Shown one piece after another: positions 31,514 through 45,110 of a stretch of DNA of 64,000 bases; position 1 is the first letter of the stretch; each line of letters starts with the position of its first letter. Under the pieces are notes generated by a model. It worked only from the letters and a program-made list of their open reading frames with translations. It made no database searches and had not been told where the DNA came from. The DNA comes from Knoxdaviesia capensis (Eukaryota; Ascomycota; Sordariomycetes; Microascales; Gondwanamycetaceae). The DNA lies in assembly GCA_001510575.1 (NCBI GenBank), contig LNGK01000008.1, positions 1,004,340 through 1,068,339 on the forward strand. The letters run 5' to 3'. A program made the position numbers and the translations under genes.

Positions 31514-34500
31514 GATTTTGGATGAGTCGAAGATGTTGGAGGCGAAATATGAGGGATATTTTAAGGGAGTATGAGGGGAGGAGAGAGGCGAAACAGAAGA
31601 AAATACAAGATCCGTCTCCGAGATGATGAAGAGATAAGGTGTGTAGGTACCACACGCGCAGATGAAAAGGTAGATTTCGTCAAAGCCAGAAAGAGGTAAG
31701 AGATACGGAGAGAAAGGAAGAAACAAAAGGAGGGGTTTGTATCAAGTACGGTGTAGTGATTGAAGAAGCAATTGACGCAACAACGGGGTGCCGCATTCCT
31801 AGGCGACAAGAGTTAAGACAAAGCACTACAGCAGCCGGGTTGGAAGAATGACGGATGTGAGTGAGGTCAGATATGTTGTTGAGAAAATGACGAAAAGATC
31901 TTGAGCTAAGGAAGCTCCGGCAGTTGTGGGGGAGATAAGAGGAGTTCTAGATAGAAGCTGAGCTTGTCAAGACGTGGACAGAACAAAAAAGAAAAAGAGT
32001 TGAGATTCGTCAGATTGTTTCAGTTTTAGATAAGTGAGGGCGAACAGGGCAGGAAGCGGCGGAGGAATGTAGAGAGAGAAGAAAAAGAAGAAGATGGAGT
32101 TAATGGAAAAAAAAAGGAAGAAAGGACAGATGTAAAAGAAAAGGAAAAGCTTCTAGGCTGTCTGGCTGATGATTCACATTTGAGGAGGTGAGGCGAAGAA
32201 ATCAGTCAAATGGTGGTGGGAGTGGGCATTTAAAGCTGGCCTAGATCGACGTAACTTATGAGCAAAGCCCGATCTAGAAATGTTAGCTATGGTAGTACCG
32301 GCCACCACTATTTTCACAGGAAATAAACATCAAAAAAGAGGGAAAAAGCCACCGGAAATTAGAGAAGATAGTGTGAAGCTGGTGGTCCACCTGTAAGGGG
32401 AGAAAGAAAAATGGGGGACGATAGAAAAGGAGGGAGTTCGGGAAGATTATGAGTGTATAAGAGAAAAAAAAGGCCGGGATTGGTATATAAAGGGAAACAA
32501 CCAGGAATAATCTTCCAGAGGGAGGAAATGGCCGTGCAAAATGCTCCAGACGGCGGATTCTGGTAATGACGAAAAAATGAGGAGCAATGGCTGGCGCCGA
32601 GCATTGGAGAAAGATGGCGCAGGATACTACCCAAAAAGAAGAAGAAAAAAAAAAGAGAAAAATCGAACGGGATGGGTGGTAGAGAAAGAGACACACGAGA
32701 TGCAGCAAACAAAAAAAGAAAACGTGGGAAAGGTGGTGTGGAGAGATGCATCATCAGTCGCCATCAGTCGCAGCAGAACAGTCCGAAGAGTGCTATGTAC
32801 ACAGTACGTGGGACACAGAAGCCCAGAGGCGTACATTGTACGTGGCGCACAGAGAGGCTGTCGCTGCAGATCCGCGTGTGTGCGGCAGTTACTGCTACAA
32901 CGGGGACTGGAGAGGGCACGTCCCGGCGCCTTGTACACAGGTACATTGCTGGCCAGAGGTTCGTCAGCTTTGAACTGTTGATTATGTGCTGTTGTGTCTC
33001 TCTAGCTAGGGAAGCTGCGGCCAGCCTCTACACTGGGAAAGACAGGAAAGAAGGGAAGGAGCTCTCTCCCCTCTGCAGCTGGGAAGGAACGACCGATACA
33101 CGATGGCTGGAGATCTCGGAAGGAAGCATATGTAATCAGCGGCCTCAGTGCAAATTGCACTGTCAGCTGCTATTCATCGCGGATTCGGCCTCCGGGATCC
33201 ACAAAGCCCGTACTCCGTAGATAAGGGTTGCCTCCCTTTCTTCGCGATATGCGTGTATCATGAGATATGCCTCTATTGAGGAGGTACAGTACATGCATTT
33301 ACCAGAAACCGCCCCCCTCCTCTTCAGCAACACACACACTCACGCCCACACACGAACTCCGATATCGTGTGACTTCTTGGCAGATGGCTTGGATAGATTA
33401 AATCCCCATCTTTTTGTCTCCCTGATTCTTTCTTTCTCCCTTGTCGTGTCTGCAAGCTTTATCGCCCCCTCCACATTCTCCAACTCTGTTCTCTTGCTGA
33501 TTCCCTTCTTCATTGGCAGATGGCACATCCTGTAAGTGCATACGACGTGGTGAAGTAACCCCAGAGTCGGGATCCACTAAACCTTGGCCCATCCCCCCAC
33601 TACCGCTTGTGGTAAGGAGCTGTGTGCACTCTGTGCATTTATTTCCTGGCTTTATTATATCCGCTCATCACCAGGCCCGGCATAGAGAGCTTTATAAGGT
33701 CATCGAAGCTCTCTCATGTCTTCTCGATAGCAGCTTCATACACCGGCTACGGGAACATCGTGAGATTCGGTTGATTGTGCTTCGGCATCATCATGTGCCC
33801 GCCTCTCTTGCTCCAAGTCTGATTTCCGTTCATGGCAAGATGATCGCTTGTCAAGGTCCACATTTGCTGATCGCCCACTCTGGCATCCCTGCACGACACA
33901 TCAAGCGGCGGCCATCCACAGACTAAATCGCCTATCACTGAACCTTGCGATAAGCGTCTTAGAGACAAGTTGGGAGGGCCAGGTGGTCGGCGGTCATACA
34001 AGCAAACGGAAATAACAGCACAAGGAAAGAACCGGGATCGTGCTGAGCCTCGTGCGTGTTCAAGTGGTCTATGCTTCAGCCGTTGTCACCGCATCATATC
34101 GGACTATTCTTCTTAATGGTTTTTGTTGTATTTGTTTTTATGGTTTAATCGTTTTTTAAACTAACGGCTGAGGCTCTTCAACAGTGCTCTCATAAATAAT
34201 TAGACATTTAACGCAACAGCCCTCGACTCCATTCACTACGAAAGACAAAGTCGACTCCCCAAGAAAAAATCCATTGCAATGCAAGAAACAAGAGAAAGAA
34301 AAAAAACCTCTAAAATTATACCCAAGAAAAAAAAAGGGGGGGGGATAGGAAAAGGAAAACGCAAAAGTTTTATGAAAATCAAAATCAACATGGGACAAAT
34401 GGAATCGAGGAGGGAAAAAGAAAAAGAAAAAGCAGTGTGAAAGCTAGAATGCGGAGAGGGTAGTTGAAAAGAAGACCGGCAAATAGAGAAAAGGAAAAAA

Positions 34501-34711
34501 AGAGAGAGAGGGAGAAGGTGATGGAGAATGTGCCTGAACGTTTTAGAGGGTATTAATGTGTTCATGCACGATCTGGCAGAAAGTTGGTGGTGTTTTATTT
34601 TTGCGGATGCCCAAGACACCGGAGAGAGATGGGGTAGAGAAAGACGGTGGCCTCACAGCCAGCGACGAGGAGATTGAGAATTGAGGATCAGGCCAGGAAT
34701 GCACGCCGAGC
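31514..34711. other. Purine-rich gene-poor interval
   Basis: About 3.2 kb. From 31560 to about 32760 the + strand is strongly purine-biased (GAAGAAA/GGAGG runs); in the direction of the minus-strand RING gene this is a long pyrimidine-rich upstream or leader region. The remainder is mixed, and the last 450 bp is the A-rich (on +) 3' flank of the MFS gene. Long pyrimidine-strand frames here are composition artefacts. No gene supported. Confidence 0.4.
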
Positions 34712-36219
34712 TTAATGGGCGGCAGCTCCCTTGCCCTTCTCCAGATCGCCGGGAGCGGCGCTATCATCACCGGAGTAAGCGAACTTGCTGCGCTCACGGA
34801 TCTTGGCACCGTATTTGTAGAACAGGAACGGGATGAAGCAGCAGCCGACGCTGATGAAGGCGAGCAGCGACGACGCCCACTGGTTGCCGAGGCGGTGGTA
34901 CATCTGGTTGGTGAACAGCACGACGCAGGCACCCCAGATGGAGCGGATGAAGGTCTTGGCCGCCAGCACCGACGCAGCCTGGTGCTGGTACGAGTCGACG
35001 AGGTAGTTGTTGGCCGAGTTGTACAGGAAGATGAAGCCGAAGCCGACGGGGAAGCCGCCAAGGCACGGGCCGACCCAGGTCAGCCTGGTGTACGACGTCC
35101 ACGCGAAGATGAACAGGCCGATGGGGATGAACCAGCACGAGAACATCATGGGGATCAGACGCGCTTCGGCCGGCGGGTGGCCGTTGTGCTGGGCCGAGAG
35201 CTTGAGGTAGTGCTTGTTGACCAACGGAGAGCAGAACGAAGACATGACGACCTATAACAGAGGGAAAAGAAACAAAAAGGTTAGTACTCCTGATACTCCA
35301 AACCGCATGAAGCGTGTTAGAGATATTGACATGTTACTTACACCGACGGCGATAGGAATGAACATCAGACCGGTGATACCGGCCGAGTATCCCTTGTCAG
35401 CCTGGAAGATGATGGGATAGGCAATGAAGAACATGTACAGCAATCCGTACAGGACCGACATGTACAAGCTGATGAAGAACACGATGAGCTCGCCGAAGAG
35501 CAGCTGGAACGGCCGGAACAGGAAGATGCCGAGCGTCTCAGCCAGCGGGCGCGAGTCGAGATCCTGCGCGGTGACGTGCTCGGGGCTGCCGGTCTCCTTG
35601 CGGAGCTTCTTGGCCCGGGCAGCCAGGATCGTGGGCGTGTAGGTTTCCGGCACGGTGAAGGTGATCACGACCCAGATAGCGCCCGCGAGGATCAGCTGGA
35701 GCCAGTACAGCCAGCGCCAGCCCTTGGCATCGGACAGGAAACCACCGATGAGGGGACCAACTATTGAGAGAGAAAGAAAAAGAAAAGGTGACGAGGTTAG
35801 TGCCTGGTGGATGACCTTTTTTTCACTCGGAAATGAGGAGCTAACAGCCCCAACGCTCTCCGAAACCGGGAAAAGCCCGCAAAAGGCCGGAGAGATCGGA
35901 CGAGAGAGAGGGAATGAGAGGAAAACTTACTTGCGGGGCCGAGGAACGGGGCGGCCGAGAACGCAGCCATGGGCACGGCACGCTCATTGGTGGTCCACAG
36001 ATCAGCCAGCGTGCCGCCGACAATGGTCATGGGCGCGGAGAAGGCAATGCCATCGATGGCACGACAGGCTATCAGAGTTCCGATGTTTTTGGCCACGGCA
36101 CAAGGAATGATGAAGACAACGGCGACCAATAATGTTGTAGCGCTATACAGAAGCGTGGGGAGATGATTTGGTTAGTCGAATTTTTTTTTTTTTTGGTCTG
36201 GTTGAGACATTTTTCTGCT

Positions 36220-36261
<42 letters not shown>

Positions 36262-37033
36262 AAATTAAGGGAGACTCACTAGATCACGCGACGGCCGTAG
36301 ATTTCTGAAAGTGGAGCGAAGACCATGGGACCTGTTCGCGGAAAAGTAGGGGAGACTGGTTAGTATTGCATTTTTTATTTTCTCATGTGAACAGGGTGAT
36401 GTAAAAGCAGGAATTGCTGGTGTAAAGACCACGAGAGCACTTACCAACACCGAAGCCGATGACGAACACGGTGATGGTCAACAACGAGACCTCTTCACTA
36501 ACACCAAACTCCTTCTGCACGCCGAGCAGATCGGCCGTGATGACGGAACTCGCGAAGGCGACGACAAAGCAGCACGTCGCCACGACCATAGTGCAGTACC
36601 ACTTGTAGGCCTTGGACCAGTTCTTGGGGTTGTCGGGGTCGTTGGGCACGAAGGTGACGAGCATGTATCTGGGATGCTCGTCGCCGTGCGACGGCACGAT
36701 GGTGGCGGCGGCGCTGCCGACGATTTCGGGGCCGGGCACTTCTCCCGTGGCGCTCTCGATGCGGTACTCGTCGATGTTCTGGGTGGTGCTCAGCACCCGG
36801 TACGGCAGGTTGATATCCAGGTCCGGGTCGAAGGTCTCTTTCGACGCGTGCGACACCGTGTGCCGCAGCTGCTCGCCGATCGACTTGGTGTGGTGGCGCC
36901 GCAACGAGGCCGAGCGGCGTGTCGTCGCCGACCTGATCGGCGCGAAGTCCACCGAGCTGCGGCGGCCCTCCCTGTGCGTCTCGCGCTCTTCGGCCTCCTC
37001 CCGCTCGGGGACGTGTGTACTGCTTCTCTCCAT
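34712..37033 (-). CDS. MFS exporter, DHA1/TPO1-like
   Basis: Twelve-span major facilitator transporter, probably a plasma-membrane drug:proton antiporter of the DHA1 family (polyamine/multidrug, Tpo1-like). Five exons: 37033-36445, 36331-36280, 36142-35931, 35760-35342, 35251-34712; 603 aa. It has a long hydrophilic Arg/Ser-rich cytosolic N-terminus (about 150 residues), then PDNPKNWSKAYKWY before span 1, the signature PLSEIYGRR after span 2, CRAIDGIAFSAPMTIVGGTLADLW, GPLIGGFLSD, and FTVPETYTPTILAARAKKLRKETG in the central loop, a hallmark of the Tpo1 group. Intron 2 contains a long GA repeat (36222-36259). A TATA element (37294-37304, usable on the minus strand) lies about 260 bp upstream. 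Substrate cannot be inferred. Confidence 0.93.
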
Positions 37034-40000
37034 GGTGGATGAGAGTGCAGCGGATGGAAAAATATGTGGTTTGTTTGCTTGTGCAGTGTGTTGGATGGGA
37101 TTGTGTGTAGATGGAGTTGAATAGTAGAATAAGATGGATGTAGTGTGTGGTGTAATAGGTTGATAGAGTCAGTGACCAGGTGAAAGGATTGTGTAAGTGA
37201 AAGACTCTGTATTATGAGGAAGGGTCAATTAGGTTGATGAGATACGGAAGGGTAAACAAGAAGTGACAGACATCTAGAAGGGGGAACGGCGGATTATATA
37301 TATACGTGAGCAGACACTGATGGGCTCTGGTGTCGCCGGGTTACCGGCTTGCCGAACATGAAGCGAAAATCTAGACTTGAGAGAGACAGCCTCGGAAAAA
37401 AAAAAGAAAAAAAAAAAGCTCCATACTAGACGACAGTGTATGCACTAAGGAAAAAACTGGAACGCATTGGTCGGGGGTTAGCAGGCTCGACTAGCCAAGT
37501 GCAGCCCAGGTACAATCCAGCTGTCCCACTCAGGCAGAGAGTACTTGAGTGATACTTGGCAGCGAGAATGCTTCCAACCCGGTCGGGCCCTATCCAAACA
37601 AGACAGCGCCGAGCATGTTCTAGGACGTCCCGGGGGGGTGTTTAAAAAAGAAACGTCAGGGAGTAGCGAAGCATGCGAGCTTAATTCTGTCCTTTCTTTC
37701 GTTGCGAAGGAGCGTGGTGCGTAATGGACCTCGTACAGGTTGCACATCAGTGGAAGCAGAGTCATGGAACAATCAGAGGAACAACAACATGCGAGAGGGA
37801 GAGGAACATGGTGGTGTGCTCCTATGGCCAGCCCAGACCCAGGTCCTTTTTCTTTTTCTTCTTTTCTTTCTTTACACGCCGGGAACACTAGATGTACTGC
37901 ACACAATACAATACTGTAGGCCATCCTAATCCAGGAAGGGGAACAGAGAGAAAGAATTGTGCAGGCGGGGGCAGCCATTGAAGGTAAACTGGGAACCGGA
38001 GGGTGTGTCAAGAAGGCCTGGCAGGGCCGGCCATAGAGCAGCACCGAAGAGAAAGGAAGTCCCAGCTTCGATGACGGCGTGGTCTGTACTGTACTTCCCG
38101 ATTATGTGTCCAGAACCATGCTACTGTTTGGCTTTTTCTTTTTCTTCCTTGCAATGGGGGGCGTGTACCGCAACCCGGGAGAGGCCCCACAATAATGTAT
38201 TAGTGGGGCGGCCTTCTGCCGGAAGTTTCTCGGGATTGACGAGCCACCTCCAATGGCCGGGAAACATGCCTCCCTCGATGGCAACCAATAAGTGCTGCCC
38301 AAGGGAATCTCTCTCAGCATTCCTTTTTGCCTTCTGATTGTCTGGTGCTTGGACCGGTCTTCCCCCTTTCGACGTCCTTCTGCTGTCCTGCACGCGAGCC
38401 AGGCAGGAAAAGAAGGCATGCGTGGGGGGAGTTGACCTCACATGCCCGACACGTGTTTCTATTTTTGGGGCCTTTCTCCTTCGTGAACTCCGTTTTTGTT
38501 GCTTCCTTCGGTCCCCTTGGAGTTGGCTCCTTGTAACACCTACGCGTAACTTGGCACGGCAGCAATCAAAAAGAATTTGCGGCCCCGGGACAGGTGGATC
38601 CGACCGTCGGAGGAGCGCCGCACAACTCCGGAGTCTCGGGCCCCACATGGCTTGGCCCAAGAGTCCACCCACGCACGCCGGGCAAATGCAAACACGCCCC
38701 TAAAAAATCTTCTTCCTTTTTTTTTTTTTTTGGTTTAATCAAGCGAAAAGATAGAAGAAAATCCGGTTTTCAAGTTTTCGCTCCCGAGTTCAACGCTTCT
38801 TTCCCGACCTACCTGTTCAGGACACGGAAGAGCCGCGGCGGTCGGGTGAACGGCTAATGCACAATGACCGACCTAACTTCACAAAACCGCGAAGTATGTA
38901 TGTGCTGCAGGTCGGCCTTCAAAGCGTACACACAAAAAGCAAGCGAACGATGCAGCAAATGGATGATATCACAGGCACACAGCAGGACCGAAAAGCACAC
39001 AAAGACGATCACCTCCGCAAGAACAGAGATAAGGTAATCGACGTGCATGGAGGAGTCAGCAGGATACCTGCATGAAAAGGAAGAGAATCACCATGTTCGG
39101 TACACGCCAGGGCCAGGCCTCGACAGACTCGACAGAAGAACGAACCGAAAAAGAAGAAGAAAAAGAAGGCAGACAGGCCCATTTTTGAGGCCATTCCTAG
39201 TGGAGATGACAGATCGTCAAACGAGCAAGCAAAGCTCGTTCTTTCATGAGCCGTGCGTGTAGAGATAGAATACTCGAGCATAGAAAGCTTGACAGAACGG
39301 GCAGCCGCGGTTTTCTTTCGCTGCAAAGTACCACCCCCCGGCGAATTTCAATTTTGGCCATGACGTAGGGTTTTTGTGGTCTTCGGGATCCACACCGTCT
39401 AACTTATACCATGGCCTATAACAACAGCACTAATTAGTGCAAGAGAAAGGAGCACACGATTAATTTTTAGGAAAGGAATTCCCGAGAACTAAATCAAGGT
39501 TAGCAAAAAGTTCCTCCCTTCAAAAAAGGGACCGCATCGACGGTTGAAGATGTTCCTCCGGTTGACGTAAATTCTCACATCGGCACGTCACTTTGCCTGA
39601 CTAACGTCGTTACAAAGCACTCAGAACACCTTACAGAGGAAGAGGGATGAAGACGAGCAGGACAGCTGAGCTTGCCGTAAAGGGAGAGCGCTGTGCGAGT
39701 ACACAACACGGGCCACCCCCTTTAGAACACGGGAAAGGAGCACACAAAGCCAATACTACTACCACTTCCTATACACACGACCTGCAATCTCTCATCTTAC
39801 GATGGGGCGCACAATACAAGATTGCAGCGGCCTTGGAGCAAAAAGTCGCAACAGAGGAAGTTGAAGCAGAAGCACAATGAATAGGGAAGCCCACATGTTG
39901 TGGCAACTCGATCGAATAAATCGAAGGACGCGGAAGTCTACGCCCACGCCCTCCTCGACTTAGCACTCTTTCTTGATTCTTCTACTCGTCTTCTGGCTCT

Positions 40001-43000
40001 CCCGTTCTTTGCCTTCAGACCCAAGAAGAAGAAGGAACGGGGGGGAGGGGGGCGAACATTATAGGCTAGGGGTTCTCTTGCTAGAACTGTTCCTCTTCCT
40101 CTTGGTGTTTGTGTACAATCTTCAGTTCTGAGCTAGGGCAACCAACAGGATAAACACACACACACAGCACAACCGCTCTGTGGATCCGTCCGTTTCTCGT
40201 CTCAGCTCCGGGTTAGGCCGGCCTGGCCCACTTTTGTGTTTCGGAGAGGGATAGGAGGTGCGATGCAAAGCGGCTCTCTGTCTACAGTACTGTTGCTGGA
40301 GGGAAGAAGGGGGAGGCGATATCGGCGCTCAGGCGATGTCGCAGGTACTTCTAGGTGTAGTATTCCTTTCTTTTTCTTTTTTTAAAATAAGAAAATTGAA
40401 AAAAGGAGTTTCACATAGACGTAGGATTCTTTTTCTGTTGTTTCTTTTCTGGGAGTGGCCACTTCTTCGTGTTCTCGATAGCTGACTCTTCTCGTTTCTC
40501 TCTGGTGTTGAAAGGGGTCTTGATCGATAGCTGTGGCCCTCGCGCTTCTAAGAGTTCTCGTTCCATGAGACACAGAACAAAGCGAGAGAAGGCATGATAG
40601 ACTCATTTAAGAGTATTCTTCTGTAAGCGAAAGTCTGCATGAAACCTAAATCCACCTCTTCGTCCACACAAAAAGAAACACAAGAAGATAAGGAAGAGTG
40701 ACACGACTTCCCGATTTCGCCAGGCAAAGCAGAGCCCGGGCCACGGAAGGGAACTTCAACTTACACGCCCCCTTCCCCCTGCCGACTAGAAAGAAAACTT
40801 CAGGAACAGATTTCACCCTGGCTCATAAGAGGTTAAGAGCTAGGCCGAGACTAGAGCCCAGGTCACAGGTCCCAGGTGAGGGTGGCGATAGCACGAATGT
40901 GTCCAGATCAACCAAGCACAGGATCACGACATTGCACCTCTCCTCAGTTTGAGAGGGGAGACTGCCTGGTTGTGGGATGCATCACAGCTGAATCCATAGA
41001 TTCTCGTTCCGTCTTTTCCTCGATAAGCAAGGAAAAGATCCCAAAAGGGGACCTAGAGTTGTCATAGGGCATTCGCTCCGGGGAACTTCTTCTCTCATCC
41101 CCTCCGTTCGGGCCCGGATCCCACAAAATGTCCTGCAAGCTCCACGTCCAAGCTTCTTCATGACGATCAACTTGTCTGAGTAATCAACATCTTATCAGCA
41201 TTCAGCACGAGTTCGGTGCCGAAACAGGAGCACAAGTGCTGGTATCGCTGGGTTTTCCCGGGGTATCGAGCGTCTGAATAATCGTTTATCTATCCTGCGT
41301 CTTCGGTGCCGAAACAGGGGAGAGAAGGGAAGAAGACTAATGGGGTTTTTATCACTTAATTTTCCGGGATAAAGCACTCGAGACCATGAAAACCCGGAAC
41401 TAACGGTTGGTGAATTTGAGAAAGTGGAGACAAAAGCAGCTTTGGGCAGAAACTAAGTGACGTTAACTTTTTCGAGAGAAAACTGGAGTTGTGTCAGTGG
41501 AGCAGCATTATTTGACTGGGTTAATTAATAGTGGCGTACAGAAGAGGAAAAGACTCAAGATAGCAAAAGAAAAACCTTATTTTCCGCAAGGTACATGTAC
41601 GAGAGTCAACGGGATCACAAAACACGAACCCGGACCGGAGGGAGAGAGTTGTGGCCGTTTGAAGACACCTTGCCTCTCATCGAGAACGAGGGTATCGCCA
41701 GCGGATATGTGCGTGTTTCCCTCAAGACCAGGCCCGGCCAGGATATTCTGACAGATGGGAGGCATGAGAGCTTGGCGATTAGGTGATTCTTCTTGTCGGG
41801 TCCTGATGTTGTTTTTCTTTTTTCGCTCGCTCCCATCTGCGGTGAGTGGTAGTCTTGTGCGGCTTTCAGGTCACGGCGGCTGCAACACTGACGAAGGAAT
41901 TGACAGCAACGCTAGACAAGGACGCGTTTGTTTTTGCCTCTGGCTGTCGCCAGCCAACCAGTGCACACAAGGACCCGGCCCTATTTTTTTTCTCCCTTCT
42001 TTCTCCTGGAGGATCTTCACACACGCCCCCCTCTCCCCGACCGTCGGAGCTCCGTGCAGGGCCACTGGCGTGGTGAGTGGGAGAAGCCCGATAAGGAGAA
42101 TCACGCCCGGGCGAATACACGCAGGCTAAAAGAGCCGCAGGAGACGTTTCACGGAGAAATGACGACCGAGGGGTCCACGGCCACTCCTATCATGCACTCC
42201 GGTCGGAGGGGCGGACTACAGGAACACTGGCGTTGTGGCCGGCGGCATCATCGGAACGAAACTTGGGGGGTGCGGGGGGGGCGGGTTTCTCGTAAGATGC
42301 ATTGTGTTTACGAGTCTGTGGAGGGCCGACTCCGGGAGTCGGACAAGCGCGGTGACCCACCCGAGAGGATAGCCGATGAGCCGAGAATCCGGTGTGTGTG
42401 TGTGTGTGTGAGGAGTTCAGAAAATATATACGTTTCACCGCACCTGCCGCCACCGCTTTCCGGATCGTCGTCGTCACGATGAAGGGAACCTACGGGTGAT
42501 CGATCGGAACAAAAGAAAGAGATCGCGATCTCGGGGACCCGAGCGGAGCCGTGGTTGACGACATGATTAGAAGCCTGGGCAAAAGCTTTCAATCTTCTGC
42601 GCAAACAGTCCAGCGTACAGGTGACGATGACGTATTGTGACAATCTTTTCTTTCCAAGTGGCAGCTCCAGACGAGCCCAAATAGGCAGGGCACGGGCCAC
42701 CCCGTACCGTCAGTACAGGCGAGCCCGATGCGGTGCTGCGGCTTTTTGGTTCCCGCGCTTGGCATCGTTACATCACACGCTCATCGTAGCGTCGTCAGAG
42801 TTAGGAAGAAAAAAAAGTTTTGCTTTTTTTGGAGGGGCTTCACAGACATATCCATAGAGAGGTGTGTGACCGTCATCCACAATGGGGAAATAGATTCGTG
42901 GGTGAAGGATCTGGGTTAAACTATCGTAGGCTTTATCTAGATGCACGTAATGCTGCACTGTATGTGCGAGAAAAGCCCGCAGCTTTGCGAAGGTGGCTAT

Positions 43001-43978
43001 CCTCTCATATTTCCGGCGATGTACCTGTTGTATGCCATCATCGTAGTCATGGTACATCATGGTGGGGGGCTTTGTGCACACCGCCCACTTGGCAGGAACA
43101 GATAAGCCCATTGTTGAGCGGCTTATCGTAACGGCTCCCGAAAATCTTCAGCGATGATCTGCAGTGTTACTGATGTGGACGAGTTGAAGCTTGCCAACCG
43201 TTATCACTTGCAAATGGATCGTTATCTCCAGCAGAGCTATTGCACATTCCATCACATTCTCTTGTTCGGGTCGAGGCAGCCAACGCATCTGCGGTTGGCA
43301 GGAGCGGCCAACATCTGAAGCTGCCCCACATGCCAACACTTCGACCTGAAGCCCAGCCCAGTGATTCTTTTTATTTTTTTCCAAGCAGGAAGGAACGACT
43401 TTCACGCCGCCCCTCATCTTGCACGGCCAAAATAGCTTCTTTCTCACAACAACACAACATACTGGTATTCAAACTTTTACCCGTATGATAGTGCATACAC
43501 TCACACACAAACCAACATAAACAAACACAAGGCAACAGCCCGGTCTGATCACTTGGCCTCGTGTGTTTTACGCTCCTGCCATCGTCATAACCGGTCATTC
43601 TCTTGTTTTTGCTCCTTCCTCTTGACACTGGAGGCTGTGTTGTGGCTGTCTTCTGACTGGCTGTGATTATTTCAGCAGCCCTGTGTCCCTGTAATCACGC
43701 TGCCCCTCCATACCTTTTTTTTTTCCCTCTTTCCTTCCACGCTGTTCCAACGCACCTGACCCAACCAACAACATACGACTTCCACCCTTTTTTGTCAGTC
43801 AGCCTCTTTTTGTTCCTTTTTCTCTTCCTGTTTTATACCGATCATCTCCTTCAACTGGCCACACGACAGCTTCTGCTGCTGCATGTTTCTCGTTTCTTTC
43901 TTCCCTCTTTCTTCCTTTCTGCAAAGTTAATCCACACTTAAATCAATCCCCCTTTTCTCCCTCTTTTGTTCGCCCCCA
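37034..43978. other. 6.9-kb gene desert
   Basis: I find no supportable gene in this interval between the MFS exporter and glc8. It contains the exporter promoter (TATA at 37294), a 17-nt direct repeat carrying a CGG-N2-CCG core at 41212-41228 and 41302-41318, a TG repeat (42392-42410) and a C/T-rich leader before glc8 (43700-43978). Open frames are at most about 185 codons and overlap in several frames. The best-looking is a 112-codon frame on the minus strand at 42773-43111, without further support. Base composition is mixed and not RIP-like, so it is not a decayed transposon of the kind seen at 53 kb. Confidence 0.5.
41212..41318. repeat. Paired 17-nt repeats with CGG-N2-CCG core
   Basis: TTCGGTGCCGAAACAGG occurs exactly at 41212-41228 and 41302-41318, 90 bp apart. 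Its first 12 nt form the inverted repeat TTCGG-TG-CCGAA, i.e. facing CGG triplets as bound by fungal Zn2Cys6 regulators. Confidence 0.6.
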
Positions 43979-45110
43979 ATGACCACCACCGGCCGAGTTG
44001 AGTCCTCTGGACTTCATTCTCCCCCGCCTCTTTCAGGCCCCAAGCCCAAGGGTAAGTCTTGCTCCCCACTCCTTTAGGGGTCCTCCATGCTGCGACACAT
44101 GGCAGCCCTCTTAGGGTTCACATGTCGAACAACCACCCTTTCAGAGTCATCTGGAGGAACACATTGTCTATTTGATGTCCCAGAGACTTGATCAGAGCAC
44201 TGACCATAACCCCCGTTCTTTTTGGTCGACTACAGGAATCCTGAAAAATGCCAACCCCAACCAACAAGCCTCCCCCACCACCTCCCCCACCAAAGAAGTG
44301 ACGATTTCCGAGAAGGACATCACCATCGCAAACACTCACTACAACGCCGGCCACCGCAGCTCGTCAGCCCAGCGATCGCGCCGATCCAGCCGTGCGTCGT
44401 CGAGCGGCCTCGATCCGGCCGACCCCGGCCAGCGCCTTAAGTGGGACGAGGCCAACCTCTACCTGACCGAGCAAGAGCGCACCTCGACTATGAAGATCAC
44501 CGAGCCCAAGACCCCCTATGCCCAGCATTACGATCCGGCGGAAGACCCCAGCGACGACGAGGAGATGGCCGACGTGGCGGGCCCTCGCGCGACGGCCGCC
44601 AAAAACGCCGCGGACCCGACTGCCCCCACGACCACCAACACGGACGGGGCGCCTGCGGGACGCAACTCGCGCCGCCATCTGGGCCGCGAGGACGACATTC
44701 CGGGTCTATCGCTCGGCGAACCCGAGGAGGCCGTCCCCGACCTCCCGGAGGACGACGAGGGCGCCGACCACAGCCACCACCACCACCACCGCTCCCACTT
44801 GCATAACCGTTCTGTACATGTGGATGATGCAGCTGCCCTCAAGGATGACGACATGGTCGGCCTCTCGCCCGAAGAGCGCGAGAAGCACCGCCGCTTCGAG
44901 GAGATGCGCAAGAAGCACTACGAGATGCGGAACGTCGCAAGCCTCCTCGCCCACAGCGACGAGATGGATGACGACGACGAGGACGACGACGAGGATGAGA
45001 ACGCCGAAGCCAACCCCAAAGTCCCGCCGCAGGTTCCTGCCCTCCCGGCTGGCCTTACCGCTCTGAATGGATCCCGCGCAGGTAACAGCACGGCCAACGG
45101 ATCTTCATAG
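43979..45110 (+). CDS. glc8: Protein phosphatase inhibitor 2 (Glc8/PPP1R2)
   Basis: Disordered regulator of protein phosphatase 1. Two exons, 43979-44051 and 44236-45110; 315 aa. The intron splits GPKPKG/ILKN, which is the SILK-type PP1-binding motif (KGILKN). The conserved central block KWDEANLYLTEQERTSTMKITEPKTPY carries the TPxT/EPKTPY site that GSK-3-type kinase phosphorylates in homologs. The C-terminal helix RRFEEMRKKHYEMRNVASLLAH corresponds to the HYNEG-type PP1-active-site helix, here with HYEMRN. Acidic and His-rich low-complexity runs (DHSHHHHHRSHLH, DDDDEDDDEDE) follow. The start follows a C/T-rich leader. Clear ortholog by motif order. Confidence 0.93.

Noticed and set aside
32283..32754. 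Hydrophobic frames suggesting a membrane protein on the minus strand near 32.5 kb
   Set aside because: They arise from the pyrimidine-rich strand and exist in two overlapping frames at once.
42773..43111. 112-codon frame on the minus strand with protein-like composition in the gene desert
   Set aside because: No recognisable domain, no splice partners, and neighbouring frames of similar length overlap it. Kept as a candidate only if transcribed.
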